64,000 nucleotides of DNA from NCBI GenBank assembly GCA_963708725.1, contig CAVPTL010000018.1, positions 124,001 to 188,000 on the forward strand, read 5' to 3'. Positions 42,618 to 52,217 of the stretch are shown here, in pieces. The position numbers and the translations under genes were made by a program. Under the pieces are notes generated by a model that saw nothing but the letters and a program-made list of their open reading frames with translations, ran no database searches and was not told the DNA's origin. The DNA comes from CAVPTL01 sp963708725 (GTDB lineage Bacteria; Actinomycetota; Thermoleophilia; Gaiellales; JAICJC01). Within the stretch, counting starts at the first letter, position 1. Each line of letters starts with the position of its first letter.

Positions 42618-43355
42618 TCACGCCTGCAGGGTGCGCAGCTGAAATCCGCCGTGGTACTCGTAGGTGCGCTCCAGAATCCGCAGCGCGTCGCGGGTCGCCC
42701 GCGGACTCGGTCGGGGCTCCCCGAGTGGCCGGGAGAGCAGCTGCTCGATCGAGACCAGGCTCTCGGGCTCGACCGCGAACGTGCCGGGTTGGCCCAGGCA
42801 ATCGTGACAGACCGCGCCACCGGCCGCCGGCGAGTATCCCGCCAACGGCCCGGGGGCGCCGCAGGACGCGCACGCCGTCAGGTGCGGCAGATAGCCGCTC
42901 AGCGTCAACAGCTTGAGCTGGAAGCCGAGGCCCAGAGGGTCGAGCGCAGGGTCGGCCTCGGCGCTGGCAGCCCAGGTCTCGAGCAGCGTCAGAAACCGCG
43001 TGAGGCCGGCGAACACCCGTGGTTGCCGCTCTGGCTCGGCGTTCAGCTTCAGCACAGCCTCCGCGCCGATCTGGCCGACGGCGAGGTTGTGGGTGCGTTC
43101 CCGCACCGCCGCGTGCGACCGTACGATGTCGGCCGCGGTGACCGTGTCGAGGTCGCCACGTCCCTCGTGCAGCATCAGTGCCACATGGGTCAGCGGCTCG
43201 AGCCGGCCACCGAACCGCGATCCGGTCTTTCGAACCCCCTTCGCGATCGCATTCACGCGTCCGCGCTCGGAGGTGAACAGGTGCAGCACGCGGTCGGCCT
43301 CCGAGAACCTGATCGAGCGCAGCACCACCGCTTCGGTTTTGTACGACCGCCCCAT
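42618..43355 (-). CDS. recO: DNA repair protein RecO
   Basis: RecF-pathway mediator that loads RecA and anneals strands. 245 residues: N-terminal OB fold (YKTEAVVLRSIRFSEADRVL) and a C-terminal helical part with a C4 zinc site (LTACASCGAPG and AVCHDCLG). A TAG of the upstream mutM gene doubles as the TA of a possible TAGGCT -10 box 6 nt before the ATG. Confidence 0.95.
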   Translation of the reverse strand: MGRSYKTEAVVLRSIRFSEADRVLHLFTSERGRVNAIAKGVRKTGSRFGGRLEPLTHVALMLHEGRGDLDTVTAADIVRSHAAVRERTHNLAVGQIGAEAVLKLNAEPERQPRVFAGLTRFLTLLETWAASAEADPALDPLGLGFQLKLLTLSGYLPHLTACASCGAPGPLAGYSPAAGGAVCHDCLGQPGTFAVEPESLVSIEQLLSRPLGEPRPSPRATRDALRILERTYEYHGGFQLRTLQA

Positions 43356-43364
43356 CCCCGGAGC

Positions 43365-44204
43365 CTACCGGCGGGGCTGGTGGGTGCAGTGGGGACAGAA
43401 GTAGGTACCCCGCTGGGCGACGCGGATCTTCCGGATCGGGTGGCCGCAGCGTGGGCACGGCTCGCCCTCGCGATCGTAGGCATTGAACCGCTCCTGCATC
43501 GACCCGGCCTGGCCGTCGACGCCGCGGTAGTCGCGGATGCTTGCGCCCTGAGCCTCGATGCCACGCTCGAGCACCGCAATCACGGCGGCGTGCAGTCGCT
43601 TGATCTCGGCGGTGCGCAGCGATCCTGCCAACCGCTCGGGGTGGATGCGAGCCTCCCACAGGGCCTCGTCGGCGTAGATGTTTCCAACGCCGGCCACGAT
43701 CCTCTGGTTGAGAAGTGTCGCCTTGATCGACGCGGTGCGGCCTGCAATCGCCGATCGCAGCCGCTGCCACGTCCATCCCGGCGACAGCGGCTCCGGCCCC
43801 GCTCGTCGGCTGAGGTACTCGTCCAGGCCCCCGGGGTCGATCAACCGCATCGTGCCGAACCGGCGCTGATCGGAGTACAGCAGCAGTGCGCCGTCGTCGA
43901 GCGCGATCCGGGCCCGCAGGTGGCGTACGTCAGGATCGGCCGCCCCCGCGGCGCGGTGATGGAACCATCCGGTCATACGCAGGTGGACGACCAGCGTTCG
44001 TCCGCTCTCCAGGCCGATCAGAAGGTACTTGCCGCGGCGCCCGATTCCCGTAACACGATCACCGTCGAGCTCCATCCCGATCATCATGGGGTCGTCGGGA
44101 GAGGTCAGACGGCCGTCGAGGATCTCGACACGTTCGAGGGTGCGGCCCACCAATCGCGGCTCCAGACCCCGGCGCACCGTCTCCACTTCGGGCAGCTCGG
44201 GCAT
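43365..44204 (-). CDS. mutM: Formamidopyrimidine-DNA glycosylase
   Basis: Removes 8-oxoguanine and other oxidised purines and nicks the strand. 279 residues. Catalytic N-terminus MPELPEVETVRRGLEP (Pro nucleophile, Glu), helix-two-turn-helix with GVGNIYADEALWEARIHP, and the C-terminal zinc finger (CPRCGHPIRK, YFCPHCTHQ). Its ATG overlaps the deoA stop (TGATG). Confidence 0.97.
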   Translation of the reverse strand: MPELPEVETVRRGLEPRLVGRTLERVEILDGRLTSPDDPMMIGMELDGDRVTGIGRRGKYLLIGLESGRTLVVHLRMTGWFHHRAAGAADPDVRHLRARIALDDGALLLYSDQRRFGTMRLIDPGGLDEYLSRRAGPEPLSPGWTWQRLRSAIAGRTASIKATLLNQRIVAGVGNIYADEALWEARIHPERLAGSLRTAEIKRLHAAVIAVLERGIEAQGASIRDYRGVDGQAGSMQERFNAYDREGEPCPRCGHPIRKIRVAQRGTYFCPHCTHQPRR

Positions 44205-45451
44205 CAGGCCAACTCCAGCACGGGCTCGACCGGCCGCGGCTCTCGGTCGCCGATGACAAAGCAGGCCGCCACCGTATCGAGATCGACCGCACCACGCGCA
44301 TGCACCGTCGCCAGAGGCTGCCCCAGCTCCACCCTGGTCCCCGCCTTGGCGTGTACGACCACCCCGACAGCGTGATCGATCGCGGCGCCCGGCACCGTTC
44401 GCCCCGCCCCCAGCCGCATGGCGACATCGGCGATCCCACGCGCGTGACAGCGCCCGACCCAGCCCGCCCGCGGTGCCGGTACGTCGACGATCACCGCGGC
44501 GCGATCCATCGTCGCATCCGGATCACCGCCCTGGGCTTTGACCCAACGGCGGTAGCACTCGAGCGCGGCTCCGGATCGCAGCGCGGCCTCGGCGGCCGCC
44601 CGATCGTCGATCAGCAGTCCAGCCGCCGTAACACACACCTCCACGAGATCGGCGGGGCCGTGGCCAGAGAGGGTTGCAACCGCCTCGTCGACCTCGAGCG
44701 CGTTTCCGACCGCGGCGCCCAGGGGTTCGTCCATGCCGGTCAGCATGCACAGCGTCTCGACCCCCGCAGCCTGGCCCAGCCGTCGCATCGTCAGGGCGAG
44801 CGCTCGTGCAGCATCCGCGTCGGGCATGAATGCACCCTCGCCGACCTTCACGTCGAGCACGAGCCGGCGGGCACCCGCGGCCAGCTTCTTGGACATGATG
44901 CTGGTCGCAATCAGGGGAATCGACGGCACCGTGGCAGTTGCGTCGCGCAGCGCGTACAGGCGCCGATCGGCGGGCACCAGATGCAGGCTCTGGCCCGCGA
45001 CCGCAACCCCAATCTCGGATACCTGCGCGATCAGCTCCCGCGCGCTGAGCTGGGTGCGGAAGCCCGGAATCGCCTCGAGCTTGTCGAGCGTGCCTCCGGT
45101 ATGCCCGAGCCCCCGGCCGGAGAGCTTTGCGATCGGTACGCCACAGGCGGCGACCAGCGGCGCCACGATCAGTGTGGTCTTGTCGCCGACCCCACCGGTC
45201 GAGTGCTTGTCGACGACGGGGCGGCCCACCGCCGACAGGTCGAGCCGCTCACCAGAGTCCACCATCGCCTCGAGCAGCGCCGACGTCTCGGCGTCGCTGA
45301 GGCCGCGCCACAGCACGGCCATCAGGAACGCCGAGACCTGAAAATCCGGGGTCTCGGGCGCGATGATGGCGCGGATTTCGGCCGCGGTGAGTTCCTCACC
45401 CTCGCGCTTTCGCTCAAGCGCGTGGACGACGATCGGTGGCGGCTCAGACAA
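44204..45451 (-). CDS. deoA: Pyrimidine-nucleoside (thymidine) phosphorylase
   Basis: Cleaves thymidine/uridine with phosphate to base and (deoxy)ribose 1-phosphate. 415 residues from TTG. Signature KLSGRGLGHTGGTLDKLEAI; phosphate site DKHSTGGVGDKTTL; LVLDVKVGEGAFM. Overlaps deoB by 8 nt, so deoxyribose 1-phosphate made here goes to the next enzyme. Thymidine versus general pyrimidine preference is not clear. Confidence 0.95.
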   Translation of the reverse strand: MSEPPPIVVHALERKREGEELTAAEIRAIIAPETPDFQVSAFLMAVLWRGLSDAETSALLEAMVDSGERLDLSAVGRPVVDKHSTGGVGDKTTLIVAPLVAACGVPIAKLSGRGLGHTGGTLDKLEAIPGFRTQLSARELIAQVSEIGVAVAGQSLHLVPADRRLYALRDATATVPSIPLIATSIMSKKLAAGARRLVLDVKVGEGAFMPDADAARALALTMRRLGQAAGVETLCMLTGMDEPLGAAVGNALEVDEAVATLSGHGPADLVEVCVTAAGLLIDDRAAAEAALRSGAALECYRRWVKAQGGDPDATMDRAAVIVDVPAPRAGWVGRCHARGIADVAMRLGAGRTVPGAAIDHAVGVVVHAKAGTRVELGQPLATVHARGAVDLDTVAACFVIGDREPRPVEPVLELA

Positions 45452-46607
45452 CCGAGCTTCCGGGCAACCGCGGATCGGCGCGGCCCGTCAGCACCCTCGC
45501 GACGGTGGCCCCGACATCGGCGAATGTGCCGCCGTCGTGATGATGCCCGAGCATCGGCGCCCCGGGAACGTGGGCGAGCAGCAGGCCGTACTCGCGCGAG
45601 TGGTCGGTCGAGGGAGTGGTCGGGTCGCAGCCGTGGTCCGATGTCAGGATCAGCAGATCGCCGTGATGCAGAGCCGCCATCAGGTTCGGGAGCGCGGCGT
45701 CGACCTCCTCGAGCGCGTCGGCGAATCCCCGCGGATCGTTGCGATGGCCCCAGAGCATGTCGGTCTCGACCAGGTTTGTGAAGATGAACGTGTTGTCGGG
45801 GGACTCGCGGAGGAGCCTCGTGGTCACCGACAGGCCGTGGCCGTTGGATCGGGTCGGGGTCGAGTGATCGATGCCCTCGCCCGCGAAGATGTCGGAGATC
45901 TTGCCCACCGCTTGCACCGTCACACCCGCCGCCCGCAGATGATCGAGCCAGTTCGGGCTCGGTGGAGAGAGCGAATAGTCATGCCGGCCGGCGGTGCGAA
46001 CGTATGCCCCCGGCTCACCGGTGAATGGGCGCGCGATCACCCGAGCCACGGCGTGCTCGCCCGTGAGCTGCTCGCGGGCGATGCGGCAGGCGCCGTAGAG
46101 CTCCTCGACCGGCACCGTCTGCTCGTGAGCGGCGATCTGGAAGACCGAGTCCGCGGACGTGTACACGATCCAGTCACCGGTTCGCTGATGGGCTTCCCCG
46201 AGCTCCTGGATGATCTCGGTGCCGGATGCGGCCACGTTCCCCAGCGCTCCGCGCCCGGTTGCGTCGCAGAAGCGCTCAACGACGTCTGAGGGAAAGCCGT
46301 TTGGATACGTCGGAAAGGGCTTCGCGGTGACGATCCCCATCATCTCCCAGTGACCCGTGGTGGTGTCCATGCCGCGGCTTCGCTCCTCGAGCCGGCCGTA
46401 CACCGCCGGGGCATCGCGGCGCGGCGGGCATCCGCGTAACGGCAGGATGTTGCCGAGCCCCAGTGCGGTCAGCGTCGGAAGCTCGAGCCCGCCAACGGCC
46501 TCGGCGACGTGCTGCAGCGTATTTGAGCCGGCGGTGCCAAACTCCGCCGCGTCCGGCAGGTCGCCGGCGCCGACCGCATCCAACACAAGTACGCATGCAC
46601 GAGCCAC
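45444..46607 (-). CDS. deoB: Phosphopentomutase
   Basis: Converts (deoxy)ribose 1-phosphate to the 5-phosphate; alkaline phosphatase-fold metalloenzyme. 387 residues from GTG. Metal sites VLDAVGAGDLPDA, SDHGCDPTTPSTDHSREY; the phosphorylated Thr is in MDTTTGHWEMMG. A TAGGCT box ends 6 nt before the GTG. Confidence 0.96.
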   Translation of the reverse strand: MARACVLVLDAVGAGDLPDAAEFGTAGSNTLQHVAEAVGGLELPTLTALGLGNILPLRGCPPRRDAPAVYGRLEERSRGMDTTTGHWEMMGIVTAKPFPTYPNGFPSDVVERFCDATGRGALGNVAASGTEIIQELGEAHQRTGDWIVYTSADSVFQIAAHEQTVPVEELYGACRIAREQLTGEHAVARVIARPFTGEPGAYVRTAGRHDYSLSPPSPNWLDHLRAAGVTVQAVGKISDIFAGEGIDHSTPTRSNGHGLSVTTRLLRESPDNTFIFTNLVETDMLWGHRNDPRGFADALEEVDAALPNLMAALHHGDLLILTSDHGCDPTTPSTDHSREYGLLLAHVPGAPMLGHHHDGGTFADVGATVARVLTGRADPRLPGSSVV

Positions 46608-46613
46608 GGCGTC

Positions 46614-46619
46614 AGCCTA
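46614..46619 (-). promoter_or_regulatory. -10 box (TAGGCT) of deoB-deoA
   Basis: TAGGCT with 6 nt (GACGCC) to the deoB GTG; not part of any stop codon. It follows the palindrome at 46645, so deoB-deoA has its own leaderless promoter. Confidence 0.55.
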
Positions 46620-46644
46620 GACGGTGCGCAACCACCACGCCGGA

Positions 46645-46675
46645 TGAATAAATGGTGCCTGGCACCATTTATTCA
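46645..46675. repeat. Dispersed palindrome, copy 2 (terminator-like)
   Basis: Perfect 15-bp arms (46645-46659 and 46661-46675) around one base; AT-rich outer parts (TGAATAAAT) and the core GGTGCCTGGCACC shared with 14712-14724. It includes the stop codon of the GNAT gene. In RNA it gives a stem ending in UUUAUUCA, like a bidirectional terminator. Confidence 0.6.
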
Positions 46676-47512
46676 CGGGGGAGTTGTGGCGCTGAATTGT
46701 GACATGTCCAGAGCCATTTCCCATTGGGCGAGCGGGTCGAGCCGGCTTCCCAGCGAGCGCAGAAGCGCGGTGCCCGCCTCCCACTCCTCGGGCATCAGCG
46801 CGGGGATGCTGATCCGGGTCGCGGGGAGCGAGCGGATCAGCGCTGACGCCCGGCCCTGGCGGCGGTTTGCAGGATCGACCGCCAGCGCATACAGCCACAT
46901 TTTTCGCCCACGCAGCTTCGCCACCGCGACCGTGTCGTCGCCCAGCGCGTAGGCCGGCAGCTGTTTGAGCGTCTCGATCTGAAGCTGCCAGGGCGCCTCT
47001 GACCACCCCCACGCTCGCAAACGGCGTACCGCCTCGGCAGGCGCGATCGCAACCGCATGATCGGCCCCCCGCAGCAGTTGCCGGCGAAGGCTCCAGCCCA
47101 CCAGCTTGCGGCGGCGTCGGAACTCGTGCCGCTCGTAGAGCGCGATCGCTGGAAGGTTGCGGTCAAGCACCTCGAGGCCGACCGTCACCGCACCGGCGTC
47201 GTGCAGAGACTCCAGCGTGTGTTGCAGGACATGGGAGCCGATGCCGCGCCGGCGGTACGCGACGGCCGTACCCTCGCCGCGAATGCTGCCCTGCGATCCG
47301 CGCACGGCGCCCAGGCAAAATGCTGCCATCTCGCCGTCCACATACGCACCCCACGAGTTTTCGAGGGCGACGTCACTCTCGCGCAGGTACACCGAAAGCC
47401 CGACCTCGTCGAGTGCTGCCGGCACCGGGTAGTCAGAGAACGCATCCTGCTGGCACTCCACCATGCGCGCGAGATGCTCACGCTCGAGCGACCGCAACTC
47501 GACCGCACCCAC
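46673..47512 (-). CDS. Double-domain GNAT N-acetyltransferase
   Basis: 279 residues from GTG. The first GNAT domain is clear: acetyl-CoA motif VAYRRRGIGSHVLQ, then LEVLDRNLPAIALYERHEFRRRR. The second (about 170-270) keeps LYALAVDPANRRQGRASALI. The substrate is unknown. It starts 6 nt after xerD ends. Confidence 0.88.
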   Translation of the reverse strand: MGAVELRSLEREHLARMVECQQDAFSDYPVPAALDEVGLSVYLRESDVALENSWGAYVDGEMAAFCLGAVRGSQGSIRGEGTAVAYRRRGIGSHVLQHTLESLHDAGAVTVGLEVLDRNLPAIALYERHEFRRRRKLVGWSLRRQLLRGADHAVAIAPAEAVRRLRAWGWSEAPWQLQIETLKQLPAYALGDDTVAVAKLRGRKMWLYALAVDPANRRQGRASALIRSLPATRISIPALMPEEWEAGTALLRSLGSRLDPLAQWEMALDMSQFSATTPP

Positions 47513-47517
47513 CGGGG

Positions 47518-48399
47518 TTATGCCCGCGGATGCGCCTTGAAATACGCCTTGCGCACATGGTCGGCCGAAACGTGCGTGTACACCTGAGTGGTCTCGATGC
47601 TCGCGTGGCCGAGCATCTCCTGCACGCTTCGCAGGTCACAGCCGCCCTCGATCAGATGCGTGGCGAACGAGTGCCGCAGCGTGTGCGGAGTGACCTCTTT
47701 GGTCACCCCCGCCGCGCGGGCGTGATCGCGGACGAGTTGGAACACCGCCTGGCGCGTGATGCCCTGGCCGCGGTGATTCAGAAACAGGATGTCGCCGCGC
47801 TGGAGCCGTCCCAGGTACGGACGGCCGCGCTGGAGGTAGAGCCGCGCCGCCTCGGTGGCGCTCTTACCCATCGGCACCACCCGCTGCTTGGCTCCCTTGC
47901 CCATACACCGCACCATGCCCTCGCCGAGATCGACGTCCGAGACTCGCAGCGAGACAAGCTCTGATACACGCAGACCCGCTCCGTACAACAGCTCGAGCAT
48001 CGCTCGGTCGCGCAACCCGCGGGGGCTGCCATCGGGGCGGGTCACGATCGCCTCAGCCTCTGCCTTGGTCAACGGCTCGGGAAGTCTTCGGCCCAGCCGC
48101 GGCAGCGCGACCGTGCGGCCGGCATCGGCGCGAGCACCCTCGCGGGCGCGGTGCTTGAGAAAGGCGCGCACCGCTGCCAGCCGGCGGCGGACGGTGGCGG
48201 GCGAAAGCCCGCGATCGGAAAGCGCCACGGCATAGTCGTCGAGCACCGAGACCTGCAGCAGGTCGGGATCGGCATGTTCGGTGAAGTCACCCAGGTCGAT
48301 CAGATCGCGACGGTAGGCCTCGACCGTGTGAGGCGAGGCGCCGCGTTCGAGCTGGAGGTGAGTGAGGAAGTCCTGGAGCGTGTTGTCGTACGAACTCAT
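47518..48399 (-). CDS. xerD: Tyrosine recombinase XerD
   Basis: Resolves chromosome dimers at dif. 293 residues from ATG (MSSYDNTLQDFLTHLQLERGAS). SAM-like N-terminal domain and catalytic domain with Arg in GAGLRVSELVSL, Lys in MGKGAKQRVVPMG, HTLRHSFATHL, and GHASIETTQVYTHV with the nucleophilic Tyr. XerD rather than XerC by N-terminal pattern and length; a partner xerC is not in the window. Confidence 0.93.
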   Translation of the reverse strand: MSSYDNTLQDFLTHLQLERGASPHTVEAYRRDLIDLGDFTEHADPDLLQVSVLDDYAVALSDRGLSPATVRRRLAAVRAFLKHRAREGARADAGRTVALPRLGRRLPEPLTKAEAEAIVTRPDGSPRGLRDRAMLELLYGAGLRVSELVSLRVSDVDLGEGMVRCMGKGAKQRVVPMGKSATEAARLYLQRGRPYLGRLQRGDILFLNHRGQGITRQAVFQLVRDHARAAGVTKEVTPHTLRHSFATHLIEGGCDLRSVQEMLGHASIETTQVYTHVSADHVRKAYFKAHPRA

Positions 48400-48448
48400 A
48401 CCGGGGAGGTTCGGCGCTCCCCCGCGATGTCCTTCGACCAAGCTCGTC

Positions 48449-49564
48449 TCAGGCCGGCAGTGCCTGTTCGAGCGGCGTGTAGTCCAGCCCGATGGCCTCG
48501 GCTACCGGGGCACAGGTAACGGCTCCCGCGGCGACGTTGACTCCGAGCCGCAGCGCCGAGTCATCGGCCAGCGCTCGGGTAAGGCCCTTGTTGGCGATCG
48601 CCTCGACGTAGGGCAGCGTCACGTTTGTGAGAGCCCACGTGGAGGTGATCGGAACGGCGCCGGGCATGTTCGCCACGCAGTAGTGAACGACGTTGTCGAC
48701 CACGTAAATCGGGTCGGAGTGCGTCGTGGGATGCGACGTCTCGAAGCATCCGCCCTGGTCGATGGCGACGTCGACGAGCACCGAGCCCGGCTTCATCGAG
48801 CCCAGCATCGCGCGACTCACGAGATGCGGCGCCTTGGCGCCGTGAATCAGCACCCCGCCGATCACCAGGTCGGCCTCGGGTAGCGCGGCCTCGATCCCAT
48901 GGCGGTTGGACATCTGAAGCAGCACCGTGCGACCAAGGCTCACGTCGAGCTCACGCATGCGATCGACCGAGCGCTCGAACACGGTGACGTCTGCCTGCAT
49001 CCCCTGCGCGATCAGCGCCGCGTTATAGCCCACGATCCCACCGCCCAGCACGAGCACCTTTGCGGGCAGGACGCCAGGCACGCCGCCCATCAGCCGACCA
49101 CGTCCGCCAAACGGCTTCATCAGGTAGTACGCGCCCACCTGTGCCGACAGCCGACCCGCCACCTCGCTCATCGGCGCAAGCAGCGGCAGTCGCCGGTCGG
49201 GCGTCTCCACGGTCTCATAGGCGATGCAGGTCGCGCCCGTGTCGACGAGGCCTTTTGTCAGTGTTGGAGCGGCGGCCAGATGCAGGTAGGTGAAGAGAAT
49301 CTGGCCCGCCGACAAGCGCTGCCATTCCCCGTCCAGCGGCTCCTTGACCTTCAGCACCATCTCGGCGTCCGACCACACGTCGTCGACGCTGACGATGGTC
49401 GCGCCCGCGGCCCGATAATCATCGTCACTCATCGAGCTACCGTCGCCTGCGCCCTGCTCGACGAGCACCTCGTGCCCGTGGGTGACCAGCTCGACCACCC
49501 CGGCGGTGGTCAGCGCGACCCGATACTCGTCGGGCTTGATCTCCTTGGCAACTCCGATCTTCAT
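48449..49564 (-). CDS. ald: Alanine dehydrogenase
   Basis: NAD-dependent interconversion of L-alanine with pyruvate and ammonia. 371 residues. N-terminal MKIGVAKEIKPDEYRVALT, LFTYLHLAAAPTLT, NAD site VLVLGGGIVGYNAALIA, DVAIDQGGCFETSHPTTH. GGAGG lies 7 nt before the ATG, so it is read with the upstream peptidase gene. Confidence 0.96.
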   Translation of the reverse strand: MKIGVAKEIKPDEYRVALTTAGVVELVTHGHEVLVEQGAGDGSSMSDDDYRAAGATIVSVDDVWSDAEMVLKVKEPLDGEWQRLSAGQILFTYLHLAAAPTLTKGLVDTGATCIAYETVETPDRRLPLLAPMSEVAGRLSAQVGAYYLMKPFGGRGRLMGGVPGVLPAKVLVLGGGIVGYNAALIAQGMQADVTVFERSVDRMRELDVSLGRTVLLQMSNRHGIEAALPEADLVIGGVLIHGAKAPHLVSRAMLGSMKPGSVLVDVAIDQGGCFETSHPTTHSDPIYVVDNVVHYCVANMPGAVPITSTWALTNVTLPYVEAIANKGLTRALADDSALRLGVNVAAGAVTCAPVAEAIGLDYTPLEQALPA

Positions 49565-49580
49565 GTTCGTGCCTCCACGG

Positions 49581-50711
49581 TTAACGCGGCTGGTGGTTAT
49601 CGAGCGAACGCGCTTGGTCGATCAGCGCAAGCGTAACCGCCGTCATCGCCTCGAGGTCGGATACCGAAATGTGCTCCGAGGCGGTATGGATCTCGGCCAT
49701 GCCGTTGCACAGATTGACACACGGGACGCCCGCAGCGTTGAACACGTTGGCGTCGGCCCCACCGCCGGACTCGATCGACTGCGGGACATGGCCACAGGTC
49801 TCGAGTGCGGCGTGGGCCAACTTCACCGCCGGATGAGCGCGGGTGAAGCGGTAGCCCTCGTACTCTGAGCTGATCGTCGACTCGAGTTCGCATTCGTACA
49901 GATTGGCGGCGTGGGTCGCAGCGTCGAGCATCTCGCGGGCGAGCTCTGCCGCGCGGCCCGGGTCGCGACTGCGAGCCTCGGCCAACACCGTGCACTCAGG
50001 TGGAACGATGTTGCCGGCGATGCCGCCCTGGATCAGGCCCACGTTGGCGGTGGTGGCGGCGTCGATCCGCCCCAACCGCATGTCGGCGATCGCCCGGGCG
50101 GCGGCGGCGATCGCACTTCGACCCTGCTCGGGGGCGATCCCCGAGTGCGCGGCTCGGCCCTTGAACCGCAGGCGCAGGGTGCGCTGGGTGGGAGCCGCCG
50201 TCACCACGTTTCCGATCGGCGCAGCGTGGTCGTAGCAGTACCCGAAGCCGGCGTGAAGCCGGGTGACGTCGAACTCCTTGGCCCCGCGCAAACCGATCTC
50301 CTCCATCGGGGTCAGGACGAGTTCGATCCCCGCGTGGTCGATGCCCTGCTCGTGGATCTGTTCGACGGCCGCCACCATCGCGGCCACCGCCGCCTTGTTG
50401 TCGGCGCCGAGAATGGTCTCCTCGGCATTCACGACGATCCCGTTTCGCACCTCCGGGCGGATGGGAGCGGTGGGCGGCACGGTGTCGAGATGCGCGTTCA
50501 AAAAGATCGGGCTGCCACCCTCGACAGTCGGTGCGAACCACGCGTAGATGTTGCCGATCTGCGAGCCGATGGCCGCCCCCGCCCCGTCCTCGTCGGGCTC
50601 GACACCGAGCGCGCGTAGCCGCTGGATCACCACGTCTGCCACCGCCCGTTCCTCTCCCGGCGGGCTGGGTATGGCCGCCAGTTCGAGGAACAGGCCGAGG
50701 ACGTCGCTCAC
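49581..50711 (-). CDS. M20 family peptidase T-like metallopeptidase
   Basis: 376 residues. Metal ligands in FLNAHLDTVPP, GADNKAAVAAM, TPMEEIGLRGA and SGGGADANVFNAAG. The N-terminus PSPPGEERAVADVV and overall layout match the PepT-like branch, probably a tripeptidase or a related aminopeptidase. Overlaps the M32 gene by 4 nt (ATGA). Confidence 0.9.
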   Translation of the reverse strand: MSDVLGLFLELAAIPSPPGEERAVADVVIQRLRALGVEPDEDGAGAAIGSQIGNIYAWFAPTVEGGSPIFLNAHLDTVPPTAPIRPEVRNGIVVNAEETILGADNKAAVAAMVAAVEQIHEQGIDHAGIELVLTPMEEIGLRGAKEFDVTRLHAGFGYCYDHAAPIGNVVTAAPTQRTLRLRFKGRAAHSGIAPEQGRSAIAAAARAIADMRLGRIDAATTANVGLIQGGIAGNIVPPECTVLAEARSRDPGRAAELAREMLDAATHAANLYECELESTISSEYEGYRFTRAHPAVKLAHAALETCGHVPQSIESGGGADANVFNAAGVPCVNLCNGMAEIHTASEHISVSDLEAMTAVTLALIDQARSLDNHQPR

Positions 50712-52216
50712 GCGCCCTCCAGGCCGTAGAGCGGACCGTACTTGCCGCGCAGATACCGCATCAGCGGGCGATGATCCAGTTCGCTGCCTGTGACCCGCTC
50801 GATCAGCTCGGCGCCGTCGTACAGTGATCCCGGCCGGTGCACGTGCTCTCGCAGCCAGGCCAGCAATGGTGCAAAGTCGGCCGCCGCCACCTGGCTCTCG
50901 ATGTCGGGCAGGTCAACCGTGATTCGATCCCACAGCATCGCCGAATAGATCGTTCCCAGCGTGTAGGTGGGGAAGTATCCAAACGCTCCCCCCGACCAGT
51001 GCGTGTCTTGAAGCACCCCCTCGGCATCGTTGGAGGGGCGGATCCCAAGCCGGCGTTCGTACGCGTCGTTCCAGGCGCCGGGCAGGTCGGCGACCTCGAG
51101 CTCGTCGCGCATGATCGCGAGTTCGAGCTCAAACCGGATCAGCACATGCAGGTTGTAGGTGACCTCGTCGGCGTCGACCCGGATGAACGACGGCTCCACC
51201 AGGTTGACGTGGCGGTAGGCGTCCTCGGCGGTCATCCCGTCAAGCGAGGAGCCCATGAACTCGGCCAGGATCGGGGTGTAGTGCTCCCAGAAGCCGCGGC
51301 TTCGCCCAACGATGTTCTCCCACAGGCGCGACTGCGATTCGTGGAGGCCGAGCGACGGGGGTGAACTGACCGGCAGGTCCTCGTAGTCGGCGTCCATCCC
51401 CTGTTCGTACATCCCGTGACCCGCCTCGTGGATCGTGCCCATGACGCACGGAAACGGATCGTGCTCGTACATCCGCGTGGTGATCCGCACATCGTGCACG
51501 GCAATGGCGGTCGAGAACGGGTGGGCCGAACGGTCGAGCCTGCCGGCCTCGAGGTCGAACCCGAGATCGGGCAGCAGCCGCTGGCTGAATCGCATCTGGT
51601 CATCGTCGGCGAAGACCCGGCCCGCAAACGGCGAGGGCGGGCGCGGAGGCGCAGCCAGAATCTCGCCCAGAAGCGCGGACAGCTCCTCCGTCAGCCCGGC
51701 GAACATTGGCTCGACCTGGGAGGTGAGCATGCCCGGCTCGTAGTCGTCGAGCAGCGCGTCGTAGCGCTCGCCCTCATAGCCGATCAGGTCGGCCTCCTCC
51801 CGCTTCAGCGCCACCATCTCCTCCAGGTGGGGCTGAAACAGCTTGAAGTCGCGCTGTTCACGCGCCACCTCCCATGCAGCGCTTCCTCGCGTTGCTGCCA
51901 GTCCCAACCGGCGAATGAGATCGGGGGGCAGCCGCAGCGCCTGGTCGCGGTCGCGCCGGGTGAGCCTCACCACCGCGGCCTGGTGCTGGTCGAGAGGGCC
52001 GCTCGCCGCGCGATCCAGCAGCTCACCCAGCTCCGGGTCGATCAGGCGACGGTGTCGCAGCACCGCCACGGTGGACGACGTCCTCGCCCGGGCCTCCACC
52101 CCCGCCGGAGGCATCGTCGTCTGCCGGTCCCACGACAGCAAGGCCATCGCCCGACGGAGTTCACCCTGCTCGCGGACACGCTGCGCGAGCGCGTCCCAGG
52201 ACTCGGCGACCGCCAC
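50708..52216 (-). CDS. Carboxypeptidase Taq (M32) family metallopeptidase
   Basis: Zinc carboxypeptidase with broad specificity. 502 residues from GTG, the family length. Zinc motif HEAGHGMYEQG with the downstream GLHESQSRLWENIVGRS; N-terminal LLSWDRQTTMPPAG is also typical. It begins 1 nt after the pyrG stop and is coupled to the M20 peptidase gene, so this is a small peptide-degradation unit after pyrG. Confidence 0.95.
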   Translation of the reverse strand: MAVAESWDALAQRVREQGELRRAMALLSWDRQTTMPPAGVEARARTSSTVAVLRHRRLIDPELGELLDRAASGPLDQHQAAVVRLTRRDRDQALRLPPDLIRRLGLAATRGSAAWEVAREQRDFKLFQPHLEEMVALKREEADLIGYEGERYDALLDDYEPGMLTSQVEPMFAGLTEELSALLGEILAAPPRPPSPFAGRVFADDDQMRFSQRLLPDLGFDLEAGRLDRSAHPFSTAIAVHDVRITTRMYEHDPFPCVMGTIHEAGHGMYEQGMDADYEDLPVSSPPSLGLHESQSRLWENIVGRSRGFWEHYTPILAEFMGSSLDGMTAEDAYRHVNLVEPSFIRVDADEVTYNLHVLIRFELELAIMRDELEVADLPGAWNDAYERRLGIRPSNDAEGVLQDTHWSGGAFGYFPTYTLGTIYSAMLWDRITVDLPDIESQVAAADFAPLLAWLREHVHRPGSLYDGAELIERVTGSELDHRPLMRYLRGKYGPLYGLEGA

Positions 52217-52217
52217 T

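Noticed and set aside
43362..43367. Leaderless promoter (TAGGCT) before recO
   Set aside because: The TA is supplied by the mutM stop codon TAG and recO is 9 nt downstream, so operon reading explains it without a promoter.
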